From positions 62,001 to 126,000 of the forward strand of contig NZ_CAKXZS010000001.1 of assembly GCF_935822925.1 (NCBI RefSeq): a stretch of 64,000 nt of DNA, written 5' to 3'. The translations under genes were made by a program, and so were the position numbers. This DNA is from Mesorhizobium ventifaucium (GTDB taxonomy: Bacteria > Pseudomonadota > Alphaproteobacteria > Rhizobiales > Rhizobiaceae). This document shows, piece by piece, positions 36,383-45,846 of the stretch (within the stretch, counting starts at the first letter, position 1; each line of letters opens with the position of its first letter). The notes beneath the pieces were generated by a model. It had not been told where the DNA came from, did no database searches, and was given only the letters and a program-made list of their open reading frames with translations.

Positions 36383-38068
36383 TCAGCCCTCGAATTGACT
36401 TGGACCTGTCTTGGTCAACAGCAACCCGTCGCACCAAACGTGGTCTACGCATCCCCACTCACAGGCGGCAGCCGCATCAGGAAAAAAACCACGTCCATTG
36501 AGATTTGCACTCGTGTTGCAGAGCAGCGAAATGCCCGTGAGCTTCTCATATTCCATCAGAAGTTCTGCGATTGGGTGTTCAGAAGTCCTCGAAACAGTCT
36601 GAAGTCGCGCTGTCCCGTCGAGATGGACAACCGCCGGGATTTTTTCTTTCCACTCCGAACGGGTTCGGTGATCGAACAGCATGTAAGGATCCGGCGTGCC
36701 GGGGTCAAACATGTCAGGTGCACGATCCTCCAAGCATATTGGCGCTACCGGCCGGAAGTGCTCTCGAACTTTGATTTTGTTGAGATGGTCCTTCATTTCC
36801 GGCGAAGTTGCGGCCGCCAGGATGCTTCTGCCTCCCAGAGCACGTGGACCAAGCTCTGCGCGGCCTGCAAGGAACACCACAGGCTTGTTGTCGGCGAGCA
36901 CGCTGGCAAGTTCTTTCAGGCTGCAAGCAGCAGATTGCCAACCAGGCGGAACCTTGCCATGGCTCACATTTGGCCCGCTGTAGACTGACCAGTCGAGATG
37001 TACGAAACCATTGTCGGCGGCCAGCGCGCAGCAAGCGGCACCGATCGCCGATCCGCTGTCGTTTGGAAACGGAGGCACCCAGACTGCGTCGAACAAACCG
37101 CTCGCCCGAAGGGCGCTGTTCCATTTGATGTTCAGCCCGCATCCGCCGGCTATGCACAGGTTTCGGGTTTCGGGAACCGAGTACCCACGCAGCGTGCTTG
37201 TCATCCCCCGGACGAGAAGACGCTCTACGAAGGCATGGAACGAAGCAAGAATGTCCTCGGGCGTTTCGGGGATTAACCGCGACGCGCTGGCATCGAAGAA
37301 GTCGTGCACAGCCGTGAGTAACGCGTCTTCACTGTGGCTGTTGTTCCTGTAGCCAAAGGCAAGGTCCGTATCCCCGGCGAAATGATAGTCGTAAAGCTCC
37401 TGAAACACATTCATGATGTGTTCATGGACCACACCGAGCGCGATATAGGCCATCAACTTGCCGGCGATACCGAGATTCCAGCCAGTCCGCAGTTCTTGCC
37501 TGTAAGGACCGAAATGTTGGCCCGCGGCGGCATAGGCATGGCCTATCATCGGAAACAGGCACCCAACAAATCGGACTCCACTTGGCTCGACGTAGTAAAG
37601 CCGCGGAAAGATGCAGCCGTCCCATACCAGACAAAATGCCGGTTCCTCTGCTTTGGCGAATGAGCTGGTGCAGTATGCGGAAGCCACGTGCCCAAGAACA
37701 TGCGGGTAACTTTCATAAGAAAATACCCCATTGTCGAGCATGAGACCGGAACCTTGACAGGCTGTCAGGGGATTTTCGGCGTCCCGTTCCACATATGGCG
37801 CGCCGTTGAGAGTGATAGGGGAGCCCTTACTCAGAACCTGGAATTCCGACTGGATCTCACCGTCCCATCCGTCAATGACGAACCGGTCGATATCGCGCGG
37901 AGCAAGCCCGTTTTCCGCCAAAACGGCGACGACCGTCTCAAGCCGCTCGATATGTTGGTACCGTGGGTTATTGTCGAGCTTCTCCTGCTCGATGCAAAAG
38001 ACTAATCTGCCGTCTTCCACGACAGCGATTCCCCCGTCGTGCGTCAGCTTGATACCGCAAATGCGCAT
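36383..38068 (-). CDS. nodU: Nodulation carbamoyltransferase NodU
   Basis: The 561-residue enzyme transfers a carbamoyl group from carbamoyl phosphate to the non-reducing end of the Nod factor. The N-terminal ASKHA-fold part shows LTHDGGIAVVEDGRL and IEQEKLDNNPRYQHIE. The C-terminal half shows FLAGRAELGPRALGGRSILA and REHFRPVAPICLEDRAP, typical of NodU/CmcH. Length is normal. It is preceded by its own nod box (38168-38213) about 100 bases upstream, so it should be induced by NodD with flavonoids. Its neighbours are not nodulation genes; the main nod cluster lies 15 kb further right. Confidence 0.93.
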   Translation of the reverse strand: MRICGIKLTHDGGIAVVEDGRLVFCIEQEKLDNNPRYQHIERLETVVAVLAENGLAPRDIDRFVIDGWDGEIQSEFQVLSKGSPITLNGAPYVERDAENPLTACQGSGLMLDNGVFSYESYPHVLGHVASAYCTSSFAKAEEPAFCLVWDGCIFPRLYYVEPSGVRFVGCLFPMIGHAYAAAGQHFGPYRQELRTGWNLGIAGKLMAYIALGVVHEHIMNVFQELYDYHFAGDTDLAFGYRNNSHSEDALLTAVHDFFDASASRLIPETPEDILASFHAFVERLLVRGMTSTLRGYSVPETRNLCIAGGCGLNIKWNSALRASGLFDAVWVPPFPNDSGSAIGAACCALAADNGFVHLDWSVYSGPNVSHGKVPPGWQSAACSLKELASVLADNKPVVFLAGRAELGPRALGGRSILAAATSPEMKDHLNKIKVREHFRPVAPICLEDRAPDMFDPGTPDPYMLFDHRTRSEWKEKIPAVVHLDGTARLQTVSRTSEHPIAELLMEYEKLTGISLLCNTSANLNGRGFFPDAAAACEWGCVDHVWCDGLLLTKTGPSQFEG

Positions 38069-38167
38069 AGTAGATCCTTGTCGAGGTGACCGTGGAGCAA
38101 CCGCAGAAACGGCTGGAAAACATAGCCGTGGGTTTTGATGTTGCGCTATGCAGGATCATGAGGAACC

Positions 38168-38213
38168 GGTAAATTAGATTGTTTGGATGTGAGGCATCCG
38201 CGCGGTGAATGAT
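38168..38213 (-). promoter_or_regulatory. nod box upstream of nodU
   Basis: Read on the minus strand, the segment gives ATCATTCACCGCGCGGATGC then CTCAC then ATCCAAACAATCTAATTTAC. It matches the nod box consensus almost fully in its right half (ATCCAAACAATCnATTTTACC) and reasonably in the left half. It is oriented towards nodU. Confidence 0.88.
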
Positions 38214-38713
38214 AAGGTCTGCCGCGTGATCTAGAACAAGATGGCTGACACCAGCGCTGTGCGGCACAGTGGGAAGGGCTGGCCACTGCAAGCCGCTGGG
38301 CAACGATGTGCACGGTCACGCATCACCCGCGCCACGAGAGGTCCGCGCTCCCTCGGCACCGAGCGTGCGCGTACTGAGCACGAAGGTGTCGCGCTAGAGC
38401 CTTCCCTGATCAAGCTACTCTTTAGGTCTCTATCGACAGGTCTCTATAGACAAGACTTTCGATGGCGGGGGCAGCGCCCAAAGGGCCTATTCGCCTTTTT
38501 GAATCGCGCCGTCATGTTGGAGGCACAACATCTGACACCGACGGATCCCGCCTGCAGATCGGCAGCGGAACAGAGCGGCTAAGCGCGTGTGAGGCTAGCG
38601 CGGGGTAGGTCAAACGGGCATTGTCTCGGCTCACAGATGCAGTGGTACCGGGTCGGCTCGGCAAAGAAGACGAGCGGGACCCTATTGACGGATATCGCCT
38701 TGGGGGCGGAGAG
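38214..38713. other. No supportable gene
   Basis: No gene is recognisable here. GGGGCGGAGAG at the end serves the following small gene. Confidence 0.5.
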
Positions 38714-38962
38714 ATGACCGGCTTGCACAGATTTGAGAGGGCGGTCGTTGTTCAGGTTGGCCGCCACAGTTCTGAGCGTATCGTATTCGATGTCAACCAA
38801 GCGGCCGCTATCCTGATCAGTGACCTTCATCATCGGACCGAGAAACGGAGGGTAGCGATGGACGCTTGTCTGCAGGTATTGCGTGGTGAGGCCCATTCAC
38901 CAGCTGCTCGAAGGGCTTTTGTGGCAGCAGCGCTTGAAGCAAAGATCCTTCGCAGCGATTGA
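38714..38962 (+). CDS. DUF982-family small protein
   Basis: The 82-residue product matches the DUF982 pattern common in rhizobial plasmids and islands. VVVQVGRHSSERIVFDVNQA is followed by RVAMDACLQVLRGE and ARRAFVAAALEAKI. The function is unknown. The ATG at 38714 has a GGCGGAGAG site; 93 bases more are open upstream. Downstream, a minus-strand frame (38897-39262) overlaps the end of the dapA-like gene by 14 bases and might be a translated neighbour, but I do not recognise it. Confidence 0.6.
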   Translation: MTGLHRFERAVVVQVGRHSSERIVFDVNQAAAILISDLHHRTEKRRVAMDACLQVLRGEAHSPAARRAFVAAALEAKILRSD

Positions 38963-39248
38963 ATGCTGTAGCGCATCAAGGTTTTGATGCTTCGAGTGGA
39001 AGTCGTCTGGCCCGAATACTCTTCCGGAGAAATGTAGGCGTTGGCGGCCCGGAACGCAGCTACCTCCCTCGCCGGTAAGACGTTCTGCCAATCGAACGAG
39101 GACGTGATTGGCGTCGGGACCTGTCGACCCATCGGCGATCAGCACGCCGCGCGCATTGTTTCCGATCAGATTACGGAGAACATCTCGGCTAGTCCCATCG
39201 AAAGGGTCGGTGCGTACATTTTCCCTCGGCGATATGAAGTCGCGCGGC

Positions 39249-40151
39249 TTACGATCCGACACCTGATCCTAGACGGTCCAGGACGCCGGCGAGCTGGCAC
39301 TTCGCGGCAGCGGAAAGCGGCTTGATTGGCCGTGGGGGCTCGGCGGAACAGATTTCGAGGAGCTCGGCGATTGCGTAGACGACGCGAAGGCTCGAGAACG
39401 TCTTAAAAAGCTCCCACACCGGGGCCAGGGTGGCGTCGATCCGGTGTGCTTCTGTGTGGTCGCCGTGCTGAGCGGCTCTGACCATCCTCAGGCAGGGGTC
39501 GGGCAAGATGCCACCGAGGACGCTGTACCATGTATCGGCGCCTGCGATCAGGGCCTCGGCGGCGTTCCAGTCGCCGCTGTAGCCGATCGAGAATCCTTTC
39601 GGCACAATTTTTTTCTGGTGCGCAAGTTGGCCTTTGATAGCATCGCCCCGGTCGGCTGAGTTTTTAATTGCGAAAATCCCAGGCAGCTGTCCCAGACGCT
39701 CGATGAGCGCTGGCGTGAAGCGAAAATGCGTGTTTCCAGGATTGTCGTAGATCACGATCGGTAGGCCGCTTTCGCGCGCCACTGTCGAAAAATGCTCGAA
39801 AACTTCGTCGTCAGTGAGCGGGGTGTAGGAAACAGCCGCGAGCAACCCCGCGGCTGCGCCGAGGGCCTTCGCATCACTTGCATAGTGTACCGCTTCATCG
39901 GTGCGCAAAGCGCCCACGCCCACCACGAGCGGGACTCGTCCACGCGTCTCGTCCAGCGCCTCGCAAATCGCCCGGCGGCGTTCCGCGCGCGACAGATACA
40001 TGTAGGTGCCGGTGCTACCGAGCAGGCCGATGGAATCCACCTTTGCTGCGCAAAGCCGCGCTATCAGCTTTCGAAGCGCCAGGACATCGACGACGCCGTC
40101 ACTGTCGCTTGGCGTTATTGGGAAGGCCGAAAGGCCGCTCAGGAAAGCCAT
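39249..40151 (-). CDS. Dihydrodipicolinate-synthase-family aldolase (complete copy)
   Basis: The 300-residue protein belongs to the DapA/NAL class-I aldolases. GLSAFPITPSDSDGVVD starts it. Further marks are IGLLGSTGTYMYLS, the catalytic Tyr loop IVIYDNPGNTHF and the Schiff-base Lys in IFAIKNSADRG. Members act on pyruvate plus an aldehyde, in lysine synthesis or in catabolism of odd sugars and amino acids. An extra copy on an island beside PLP enzymes is more likely catabolic (inference). It lies 40 bases downstream of a PLP-dependent gamma-family enzyme gene in the same direction. Two truncated relatives lie at 8171 and 12838. Confidence 0.85.
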   Translation of the reverse strand: MAFLSGLSAFPITPSDSDGVVDVLALRKLIARLCAAKVDSIGLLGSTGTYMYLSRAERRRAICEALDETRGRVPLVVGVGALRTDEAVHYASDAKALGAAAGLLAAVSYTPLTDDEVFEHFSTVARESGLPIVIYDNPGNTHFRFTPALIERLGQLPGIFAIKNSADRGDAIKGQLAHQKKIVPKGFSIGYSGDWNAAEALIAGADTWYSVLGGILPDPCLRMVRAAQHGDHTEAHRIDATLAPVWELFKTFSSLRVVYAIAELLEICSAEPPRPIKPLSAAAKCQLAGVLDRLGSGVGS

Positions 40152-40191
40152 GCTGAAGCTCCCGTTGTTACATTGGGTGAAGCGTTGGGCA

Positions 40192-41430
40192 TCAAATCCC
40201 GTCCAGTGCCTGTTCTAGATCCGCGATCAAATCGGCGGCGTCTTCGAGCCCTACCGACAGACGCATGAGGTCGTCGCCGACTCCGTCAGGCAAATGCGCG
40301 TCCGTGCGGATTGACTTGCGCGAGCGCGTCAGGCTTGCCGGATGATAGATGAGACTGTCAGCGTCACCGAGGCTGACCGCCCTGATGATCAGCTTGAGCC
40401 GGTCCATCATACGGCGCGCGCCCTCGAATCCCGTTTGGAGGCCGAGAGCCAACATGCCCGAGCCTTGCGACATCTGTCTGCGCGCGATCTCATGGTCGGG
40501 ATGAGAGCCGAGAAATGGATAGCTAACCCAAGCCACAGCCGGGTGCGCCTCGAGCGCCTGAGCGACCGCAAGCCCAGAGGCACTGTGACGCGCCATACGC
40601 AACGTGAGTGTCTTCAATCCGCGCAAAATCAGGAACGCCGACAGGGGCGAGAGCGCTGCCCCGGTGAGATAGCGCAGGCCAGTTTCGCGCAGCAGGTGCA
40701 GTGTTTTCGCATCGCCGAGTATCACACCGCCCAGAGCATCGCCGTGGCCATTGATGTACTTGGTCAGCGAATGGATCACGATGTCGGCTCCAAGTTCCAG
40801 CGGACGCTGAAGGGCGGGCGAGGCGAAGGTGCTGTCGACGGCGACCTTCACGCCGCGAGAATGGGCGTGTTCGGCAATGCCGGCGATGTCGAGGATACGG
40901 CTCAGCGGGTTGATTGGCGTCTCGAAGAACACGAGCCGGGTCCTGTCAGTGATGGCGCCATTGAGATTGCTCGGATTCGACAGGTCGACGGCAACGACCT
41001 TGATGCCAAACTGCGGCAGCCCCTGTTCGACCATGGCGAGCGTATTCGAATAGAGTGTTTTGTGGACAATGAGTTCGTCACCTTGCGAAAGCAGCGAAAG
41101 GATCAGCGTCCCGAAGGCGGCCATCCCCGAGGCGAGTACCAGCCCAGCTTCGGCTCCTTCGAGATTGGCGAGCCGCTTTTCGAGGATCTCGGTGGTGGGG
41201 TTGTATTCGCGTGCGTAGAGCCTTCCGCCAAGCGCGGCGGCGGCTTCGTTTGCTGCCACGCTTTCAAATCCATAGGTCGATGTAAGAAACACCGGCGTCT
41301 GAACGGAATTGGAAAAGCCGGCCAGATCGTAGCCATGATGGATGGCCCGGGTGGCGAATGCGAGACCGACGTCGTTCCGGGACGGCGTTGATGTTGCCTC
41401 GGCTTCAAGCTGATCTTCGGCGCTGGTCAT
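40192..41430 (-). CDS. Cys/Met-metabolism PLP enzyme (cystathionine gamma-synthase/lyase family)
   Basis: The 412-residue PLP enzyme shows YAREYNPTTEILEKRLANLE near the N-terminus, ASGMAAFGTLILSLL and FFETPINPLSRILDI. The PLP lysine is in VIHSLTKYINGHGDALGG. The family makes or cleaves cystathionine, homocysteine or methionine derivatives; the exact reaction cannot be read here. I chose the ATG at 41430; a GTG frame is open 39 bases upstream. It is divergent from the mocR gene with 68 bases between starts, so both are probably controlled from that gap by the MocR protein. Confidence 0.85.
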   Translation of the reverse strand: MTSAEDQLEAEATSTPSRNDVGLAFATRAIHHGYDLAGFSNSVQTPVFLTSTYGFESVAANEAAAALGGRLYAREYNPTTEILEKRLANLEGAEAGLVLASGMAAFGTLILSLLSQGDELIVHKTLYSNTLAMVEQGLPQFGIKVVAVDLSNPSNLNGAITDRTRLVFFETPINPLSRILDIAGIAEHAHSRGVKVAVDSTFASPALQRPLELGADIVIHSLTKYINGHGDALGGVILGDAKTLHLLRETGLRYLTGAALSPLSAFLILRGLKTLTLRMARHSASGLAVAQALEAHPAVAWVSYPFLGSHPDHEIARRQMSQGSGMLALGLQTGFEGARRMMDRLKLIIRAVSLGDADSLIYHPASLTRSRKSIRTDAHLPDGVGDDLMRLSVGLEDAADLIADLEQALDGI

Positions 41431-41498
41431 CGGCTTTAGCCCTCTTGATTTCGGGGACAATGCCGTCACACTAACTCAGAGGGAACGTCCAGTTGGCG

Positions 41499-43037
41499 AT
41501 GAAAGAAATGGTCCAGCCTTCTCCTGCCGCGTCGACGGTTCGCTCGCAAGGCCCGGGCGCGCGCCAGATCTGCGAAGCTCTTCGCGAGCAGATCCTGGGC
41601 GGGATCTATGAAACGGGCAGCCAGCTGCCGTCGTCCCGCGGCCTCGCAAATGAACTCGGTGTGTCGCGAACCACGGTCACCGTGGCATATGACCAGCTGG
41701 TCGCCGAGGGTTTCATCGAGGTCATTCAAGGCGCAAGACCTCGCGTTTCATCCTCGCTAGTCCGGAGTAAAGCGACCAGCGCGGTCCCGAAACGGACTGG
41801 CCCGATCCACCTTTCCTCTTACGGCGAGCGACTGCGCGCCAATCCGCCAGGGCGCGATTACCTCCCCAACCGCTTCAAGGTCGATTTCCGTTATGGCGAC
41901 CTCGCGCCATCTGATTTCCCGGCGCTGACGTGGAAGCGCGCGATGAACGTGGCGATGTCACAAAGCCCCGGAAGGCTGGCCTACCACGATCCACGCGGCT
42001 CGCATCGCTTGCGCCAGGCGCTGCAGGGATATTTGTGGCGTGCCCGAACCCTTAGCTGCCAGGTCGAGCAGATCCTCGTCGTCAGCGGATCACAGCAGTG
42101 CCTCGACATGTGCGCGCGACTGCTGCTCGACCCTTCTGACAGCTTCGTGATCGAGGACCCCTGCTATAGAATGGCGCGCCAAGTCTTTGCCAGCACAGGA
42201 GCCACGCCCGTCGCTGTCGCCGTCGACAACGAGGGCATGAAGACCGAGCTGCTGCAGGAGATCCCAGCGCGGCTGGCCTATGTCACCCCGTCGCACCAAT
42301 TCCCGCTCGGCGGCGTCTTGTCAATTTCGCGGCGGTATCAGCTCCTCGAATGGGCTCGGCGCAATGACGCCTATATTATCGAGGACGATTACGATGGCGA
42401 GTACCGGTACGACATTCGACCGGTGGCCCCGCTGCATAAGCTGGAAGACCGCAGTTCCGTAATCTATGTTGGCACGATCTCCAAGACACTGTCGCCGATG
42501 CTGCGCATCGGCTACCTGGTGGTTCCGGCCGAGTTGCAAGACGTCTTTGCGATGGCCAAGCAGCTTCTGGACAGGCATTCTCCGGTTGCGGAACAGGAGG
42601 CGCTGGCCTCACTCATCGAGAGCGGTGCATATGAAAGCCATGTGCGCCGCGTCCGCCGTCTTAACGGCGAGCGGCGAGAGGCACTGCTTGCCGTCCTTCG
42701 ACGCGCGTTCGCAGACAGCATCGCCATCGAGGGGGCCGATGCAGGGCTGCATGTCGTCGTCTGGTTCAAGGATCTTTCCCGGTCGCTGGAGGACGTCCTG
42801 GTTGAAGAGGCGCGGCAGGTCGGGGTTGGCATCCATCCGATCTCATCGCTGTACATCCGAGATGAAGGCCGCGCTGACCGGATTGGACTGGTGATGGGCT
42901 ATTCCGCCCTGACCATTCGGCAGATCGAGAATGGCGTTCGGCTCCTTACTGGCGCTGTCCAACGGGTAAAGAGTTTTGCCGAGGATCCGGCAAGATGCTC
43001 AATACCCGCCCTGACAGCGAGCGGACCTGGCTCGTGA
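41499..43037 (+). CDS. MocR-family regulator (GntR DNA-binding domain fused to aminotransferase-like domain)
   Basis: The 512-residue protein has a winged helix at residues 20-90 (QLPSSRGLANELGVSRTTVT) and then a fold-I aminotransferase-like domain. The latter shows SHQFPLGGVLS, IIEDDYDGEYRYDI and the PLP lysine in VGTISKTLSPMLRIGYLVVP. MocR proteins sense PLP or amino-acid adducts and control amino-acid and vitamin-B6 genes. I chose the ATG at 41499; TTG at 41493 is possible. Divergent to it is a PLP enzyme, and downstream a B3/4 gene. A decayed paralogue at 14690 has the same neighbour type. Confidence 0.9.
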   Translation: MKEMVQPSPAASTVRSQGPGARQICEALREQILGGIYETGSQLPSSRGLANELGVSRTTVTVAYDQLVAEGFIEVIQGARPRVSSSLVRSKATSAVPKRTGPIHLSSYGERLRANPPGRDYLPNRFKVDFRYGDLAPSDFPALTWKRAMNVAMSQSPGRLAYHDPRGSHRLRQALQGYLWRARTLSCQVEQILVVSGSQQCLDMCARLLLDPSDSFVIEDPCYRMARQVFASTGATPVAVAVDNEGMKTELLQEIPARLAYVTPSHQFPLGGVLSISRRYQLLEWARRNDAYIIEDDYDGEYRYDIRPVAPLHKLEDRSSVIYVGTISKTLSPMLRIGYLVVPAELQDVFAMAKQLLDRHSPVAEQEALASLIESGAYESHVRRVRRLNGERREALLAVLRRAFADSIAIEGADAGLHVVVWFKDLSRSLEDVLVEEARQVGVGIHPISSLYIRDEGRADRIGLVMGYSALTIRQIENGVRLLTGAVQRVKSFAEDPARCSIPALTASGPGS

Positions 43038-43088
43038 CCCCAGAGTCGCGCCGGCATTGATCGCAGACTGGATCAGCAAGACTTGCCA

Positions 43089-43111
43089 GGACTGGCTCTG
43101 TCGGCCAGTCC
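43089..43111. promoter_or_regulatory. Perfect palindrome between mocR and the B3/4 gene
   Basis: GGACTGGC (43089-43096) and GCCAGTCC (43104-43111) flank a 7-base spacer. CTGGC/GCCAG arms like this fit a MocR-type operator, but a transcription terminator of mocR is also possible; no T-run follows. Confidence 0.45.
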
Positions 43112-43222
43112 GGGTCCCGGGCAGGACTCTGAACCCTGGGACCTGGGGAAGGGAATTCTTGAGGAGACTCTCAAATCCGGTGGAAGCAAGGCGCGGTCGC
43201 GGCCTGCTTAAAGGAGAAAGCG

Positions 43223-43945
43223 TTGTTGGATTTTCCGCTGATCGACGAAGAAATAGCAGAGATCGCACCTGACTTTCGCGCAATCAGCATTCTTGTTGAT
43301 GCACAGGACAGTGCGCGAGGCGTCATGGCTCGGGACGTGTTGGGAGAGGCTTGCGATTTCGCCCGAGCGGGGGGACCCGCCTGGGGAGAAGCGCACTTGG
43401 CCAATTGGGCCGAGGCATACGTCCGGTTCGGCGCGAAACCAAACCGGACGCCATGCTCGGCGCAGGCATTGAAAAAGCGGGTGGAGAAGGATGGCCGAAT
43501 CCCACCAATAAATCCTGTCGTCGACCTCTACAATGCAGTGAGCCTGCGTTTCGCAATACCGATTGGCGGCGAAAATTTCGATGCATATGTCGGCAAACCG
43601 CGGCTGACGATTGCCGTAGGAACGGAGTCCTTCCACACTGTTTTGAATGGGGAAGCGGTCATCGAAAGCCCTTCCAAGGGGGAGGTCATCTGGCGCGACG
43701 ATCTGGGAGCTACATGTCGTCGCTGGAATTGGCGGCAGGGCACGCGCGCCCGGTTGGAGACGGTGGGCGGCCGCATGTGGTTTATTTTGGAAAGCTTGGC
43801 AGCGATGCCGGAAGAGGCGCTGGAGCAGGCGGCAAAGATGCTCGTGAGCGGTCTGAAAGAGCTGGCACCAGGGTGTAAGGTCTACAAGCAGGAAATCACC
43901 ACAGCTAAAGGCTCCGCTGCCAGTCTCGACAGGCGGGCCGGTTGA
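43223..43945 (+). CDS. Free-standing B3/4-domain protein (PheT-like editing-domain fold)
   Basis: The 240-residue protein consists of the B3/4 domain found in the beta chain of phenylalanyl-tRNA synthetase, where it edits wrongly attached tyrosine. Marks are GEAHLANWAEAYVRFGAKPN, PPINPVVDLYNAVSL, PIGGENFDAY and GEVIWRDDLGATCRRWNW. Free forms of unknown function are frequent beside amino-acid genes and may hydrolyse non-standard aminoacyl products. It starts at TTG 43223 with AAGGAG 6 bases upstream. It probably forms a unit with mocR. A frameshifted paralogue lies at 13855-14545. Confidence 0.85.
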   Translation: MLDFPLIDEEIAEIAPDFRAISILVDAQDSARGVMARDVLGEACDFARAGGPAWGEAHLANWAEAYVRFGAKPNRTPCSAQALKKRVEKDGRIPPINPVVDLYNAVSLRFAIPIGGENFDAYVGKPRLTIAVGTESFHTVLNGEAVIESPSKGEVIWRDDLGATCRRWNWRQGTRARLETVGGRMWFILESLAAMPEEALEQAAKMLVSGLKELAPGCKVYKQEITTAKGSAASLDRRAG

Positions 43946-44656
43946 GGAACCTGCCCGCCCCGATGTATCATCGTTCACTCGCAACCCGACTCTGCGTTCC
44001 TTTGCGGCCCTGATAGGCAGGCCGGGCAGCGATCTCGATCGAGTCGCCGCCCGCTCACCCCGTGGGGCGAGCTCTCCGTGGCGAAGCTGTGACGCCGCGT
44101 GTGCCGGCCGTGCCGCTTGACGGCGTTGGCGCTTTTGCAGTCTCGGCGACGATCCGATGAACCTGCAGCGTCGGGTAATCGCGTGCTGCCCCGGGAAGCC
44201 AGCCGCCGCGGCGACGCCCTGCTGCCGCCCGCCATTCTATCAGCAGCGCAGTCGGCTAAGCCGGCGGCCGACAGCATGGCATCACATGCACTGGCCGCTC
44301 CTCCTTCCCTTGAACGAGCCGCACGAGATGCGCCATCCCCCGCGTACGGTATCTTCAACAGCACCCCATCAGGGCCGCCGCCAGAAAGGCTGCCCCTGAT
44401 CTATCTTTATCGCCGGCAGCTCGATCTGTAGCGCTACCTGGCGACGGCGGAGCCACGGACGGTTGAGCAAGCTAAGAGATGCCGGGGGCGTGCAGAAGCC
44501 GCAGAGTCCCCACTGTTGGACCGCCAAATCGTTGGCCCGATACCCAGCTGCCATGCCACTTCACCAACTGGACGGCTTCAATTGCAACGAACTGGCTGTT
44601 TCCAGAGGGCCAGATTGCCAGTATCTGAGCTGCAACGCACACACGGAGTTCCCCCG
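43946..44656. other. No supportable gene; possible MocR-type sites before paiB
   Basis: No intact gene is visible. The end (about 44565-44635) has spaced CTGG/CCAG repeats (AACTGGCTGTTTCCAG, GGCCAGATTGCCAGTA) like those seen in front of the decayed mocR. A minus-strand stretch near 44400-44460 (ALQIELPAIKIDQGQPFWRR) could be a scrap of a MocR N-terminus. Confidence 0.35.
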
Positions 44657-45277
44657 ATGTACACCCCTCCGGCCTTCCGAGATGATGATATCGATTTCCT
44701 GCGAGCGAGCATCCGCGCAGCGCCGCTGGCGAACTTCGTCACCGCCACGGCCGAAGGACTCTTCGCCTCGCCACTGCCCCTCTTGCTAGATGAAAGCGAG
44801 GGCGAGCACGGCGTGATCTACGGCCACCTCGCGAAGGCCAATCCGCAGTGCCGTGTTCCGCCGCTGTGCGATGGCATGGCGATCTTCATGGGACCGGATG
44901 CTTACGTCACCCCGGCATGGTATGCGGCCAAACAGGAAACCGGGAAGGTTGTGCCGACCTGGAATTACGTCGCCGTCCACGCCTATGGCCCGGTCGAGTT
45001 CTTCGAGGATACGGGCAGGCTGCTGGACGCCGTGCATCGCCTGACCGACCACCACGAGGGTGGGCGCGTCTCGCCTTGGGCTGTGTCGGACGCGCCGCCG
45101 GATTTCGTGCAGGCGCAACTCCGCGGAATTGTGGGCCTGCGCATGCCGATCACGAGGATCGAGGGCAAGCGCAAGATGAGCCAGAATCGGAGCGCGGCCG
45201 ACCGCGCCGGAGTGGCTGCGGGCCTCGCGGCTAGCGAGCGGGCATCTGACCGTGAGGTCGCCTCTCTCATCCCATAG
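44657..45277 (+). CDS. PaiB-type FMN-binding negative transcriptional regulator
   Basis: The 206-residue protein has the PaiB split-barrel flavin-binding fold. MYTPPAFRDDDIDFLRASI starts it. The signature PTWNYVAVHAYGPVEFFED and the C-terminal GLRMPITRIEGKRKMSQN are both intact. Family members repress genes for proteases and sporulation in Bacillus; in alphaproteobacteria they usually sit beside MocR regulators or LysE exporters. It is followed after 29 bases by a damaged lysE gene. Length is normal. Confidence 0.85.
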   Translation: MYTPPAFRDDDIDFLRASIRAAPLANFVTATAEGLFASPLPLLLDESEGEHGVIYGHLAKANPQCRVPPLCDGMAIFMGPDAYVTPAWYAAKQETGKVVPTWNYVAVHAYGPVEFFEDTGRLLDAVHRLTDHHEGGRVSPWAVSDAPPDFVQAQLRGIVGLRMPITRIEGKRKMSQNRSAADRAGVAAGLAASERASDREVASLIP

Positions 45278-45306
45278 CAACATAAACTTCGTCGGTATCG
45301 ACCACC

Positions 45307-45560
45307 ATGCCAGATTTAACCCAAGTCGCCCTAGACCTTGCTGCGGCGTTCGTGCTCGCCATAACGCCTGGTCCGCGGAGACTCTATGTTGTCGCCCGCA
45401 GTCTCGCCGGCAGTCGCCCCGATTGCGTTCAACAAGCTCGCCGACGTGTTGCGCTTGTTCAAGGCCGCACGGCGGCGCGTCCTGGATGGATCCAGAGGCT
45501 GAGGGAAGGTCGGGGAGGCGCTATGATCGCGCTGGGCATCGGCCGCTACGAAGAAGCAGC
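45307..45560 (+). pseudogene. lysE/rhtB exporter gene with a large internal deletion
   Basis: The first 40 or so codons (MPDLTQVALDLAAAFVLAIT, PGPRRLYVVARSLAGSRPD) match the N-terminus of LysE/RhtB proteins. The next recognisable part (RLREGRGGAMIALGIGRY) matches their C-terminus. About 130 residues in between are missing, so the membrane protein is destroyed. It follows paiB by 29 bases, as expected for a former paiB-lysE operon. Confidence 0.65.
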
Positions 45561-45846
45561 CTGCCACATCAGTTTGGCTCCGGATCGGCGCAGCATCTCT
45601 CCGGGCTGGCTACTCCGCGGAAGCAGCTGGATAGCCTTGAGCCATCTTCGGTCATTTCGCCTGGCAGATCAATGTTCTCAAGAGGCGCGGTAGTATCCGT
45701 TGCGTGAAAGTCGGCTCACAATGAGAGACAATCGTGTGAATAAAGAGCGGGTCAGTTCGATTGGCTCGCCTTCCTATGCCGATCAGTTCGGCGTCGTAAA
45801 TCAACAAACGGCAGAAGCCAGTCACCCGATAGTGGCGGCCGCCTTG
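45561..45846. other. No supportable gene
   Basis: The reading frame of the following gene is open through part of it (from 45700), but no ribosome-binding site or homology supports coding there. Confidence 0.45.

Noticed and set aside
40342..41391. 349-codon plus-strand frame
   Set aside because: It is antisense to the PLP enzyme gene that carries the lysine motif.
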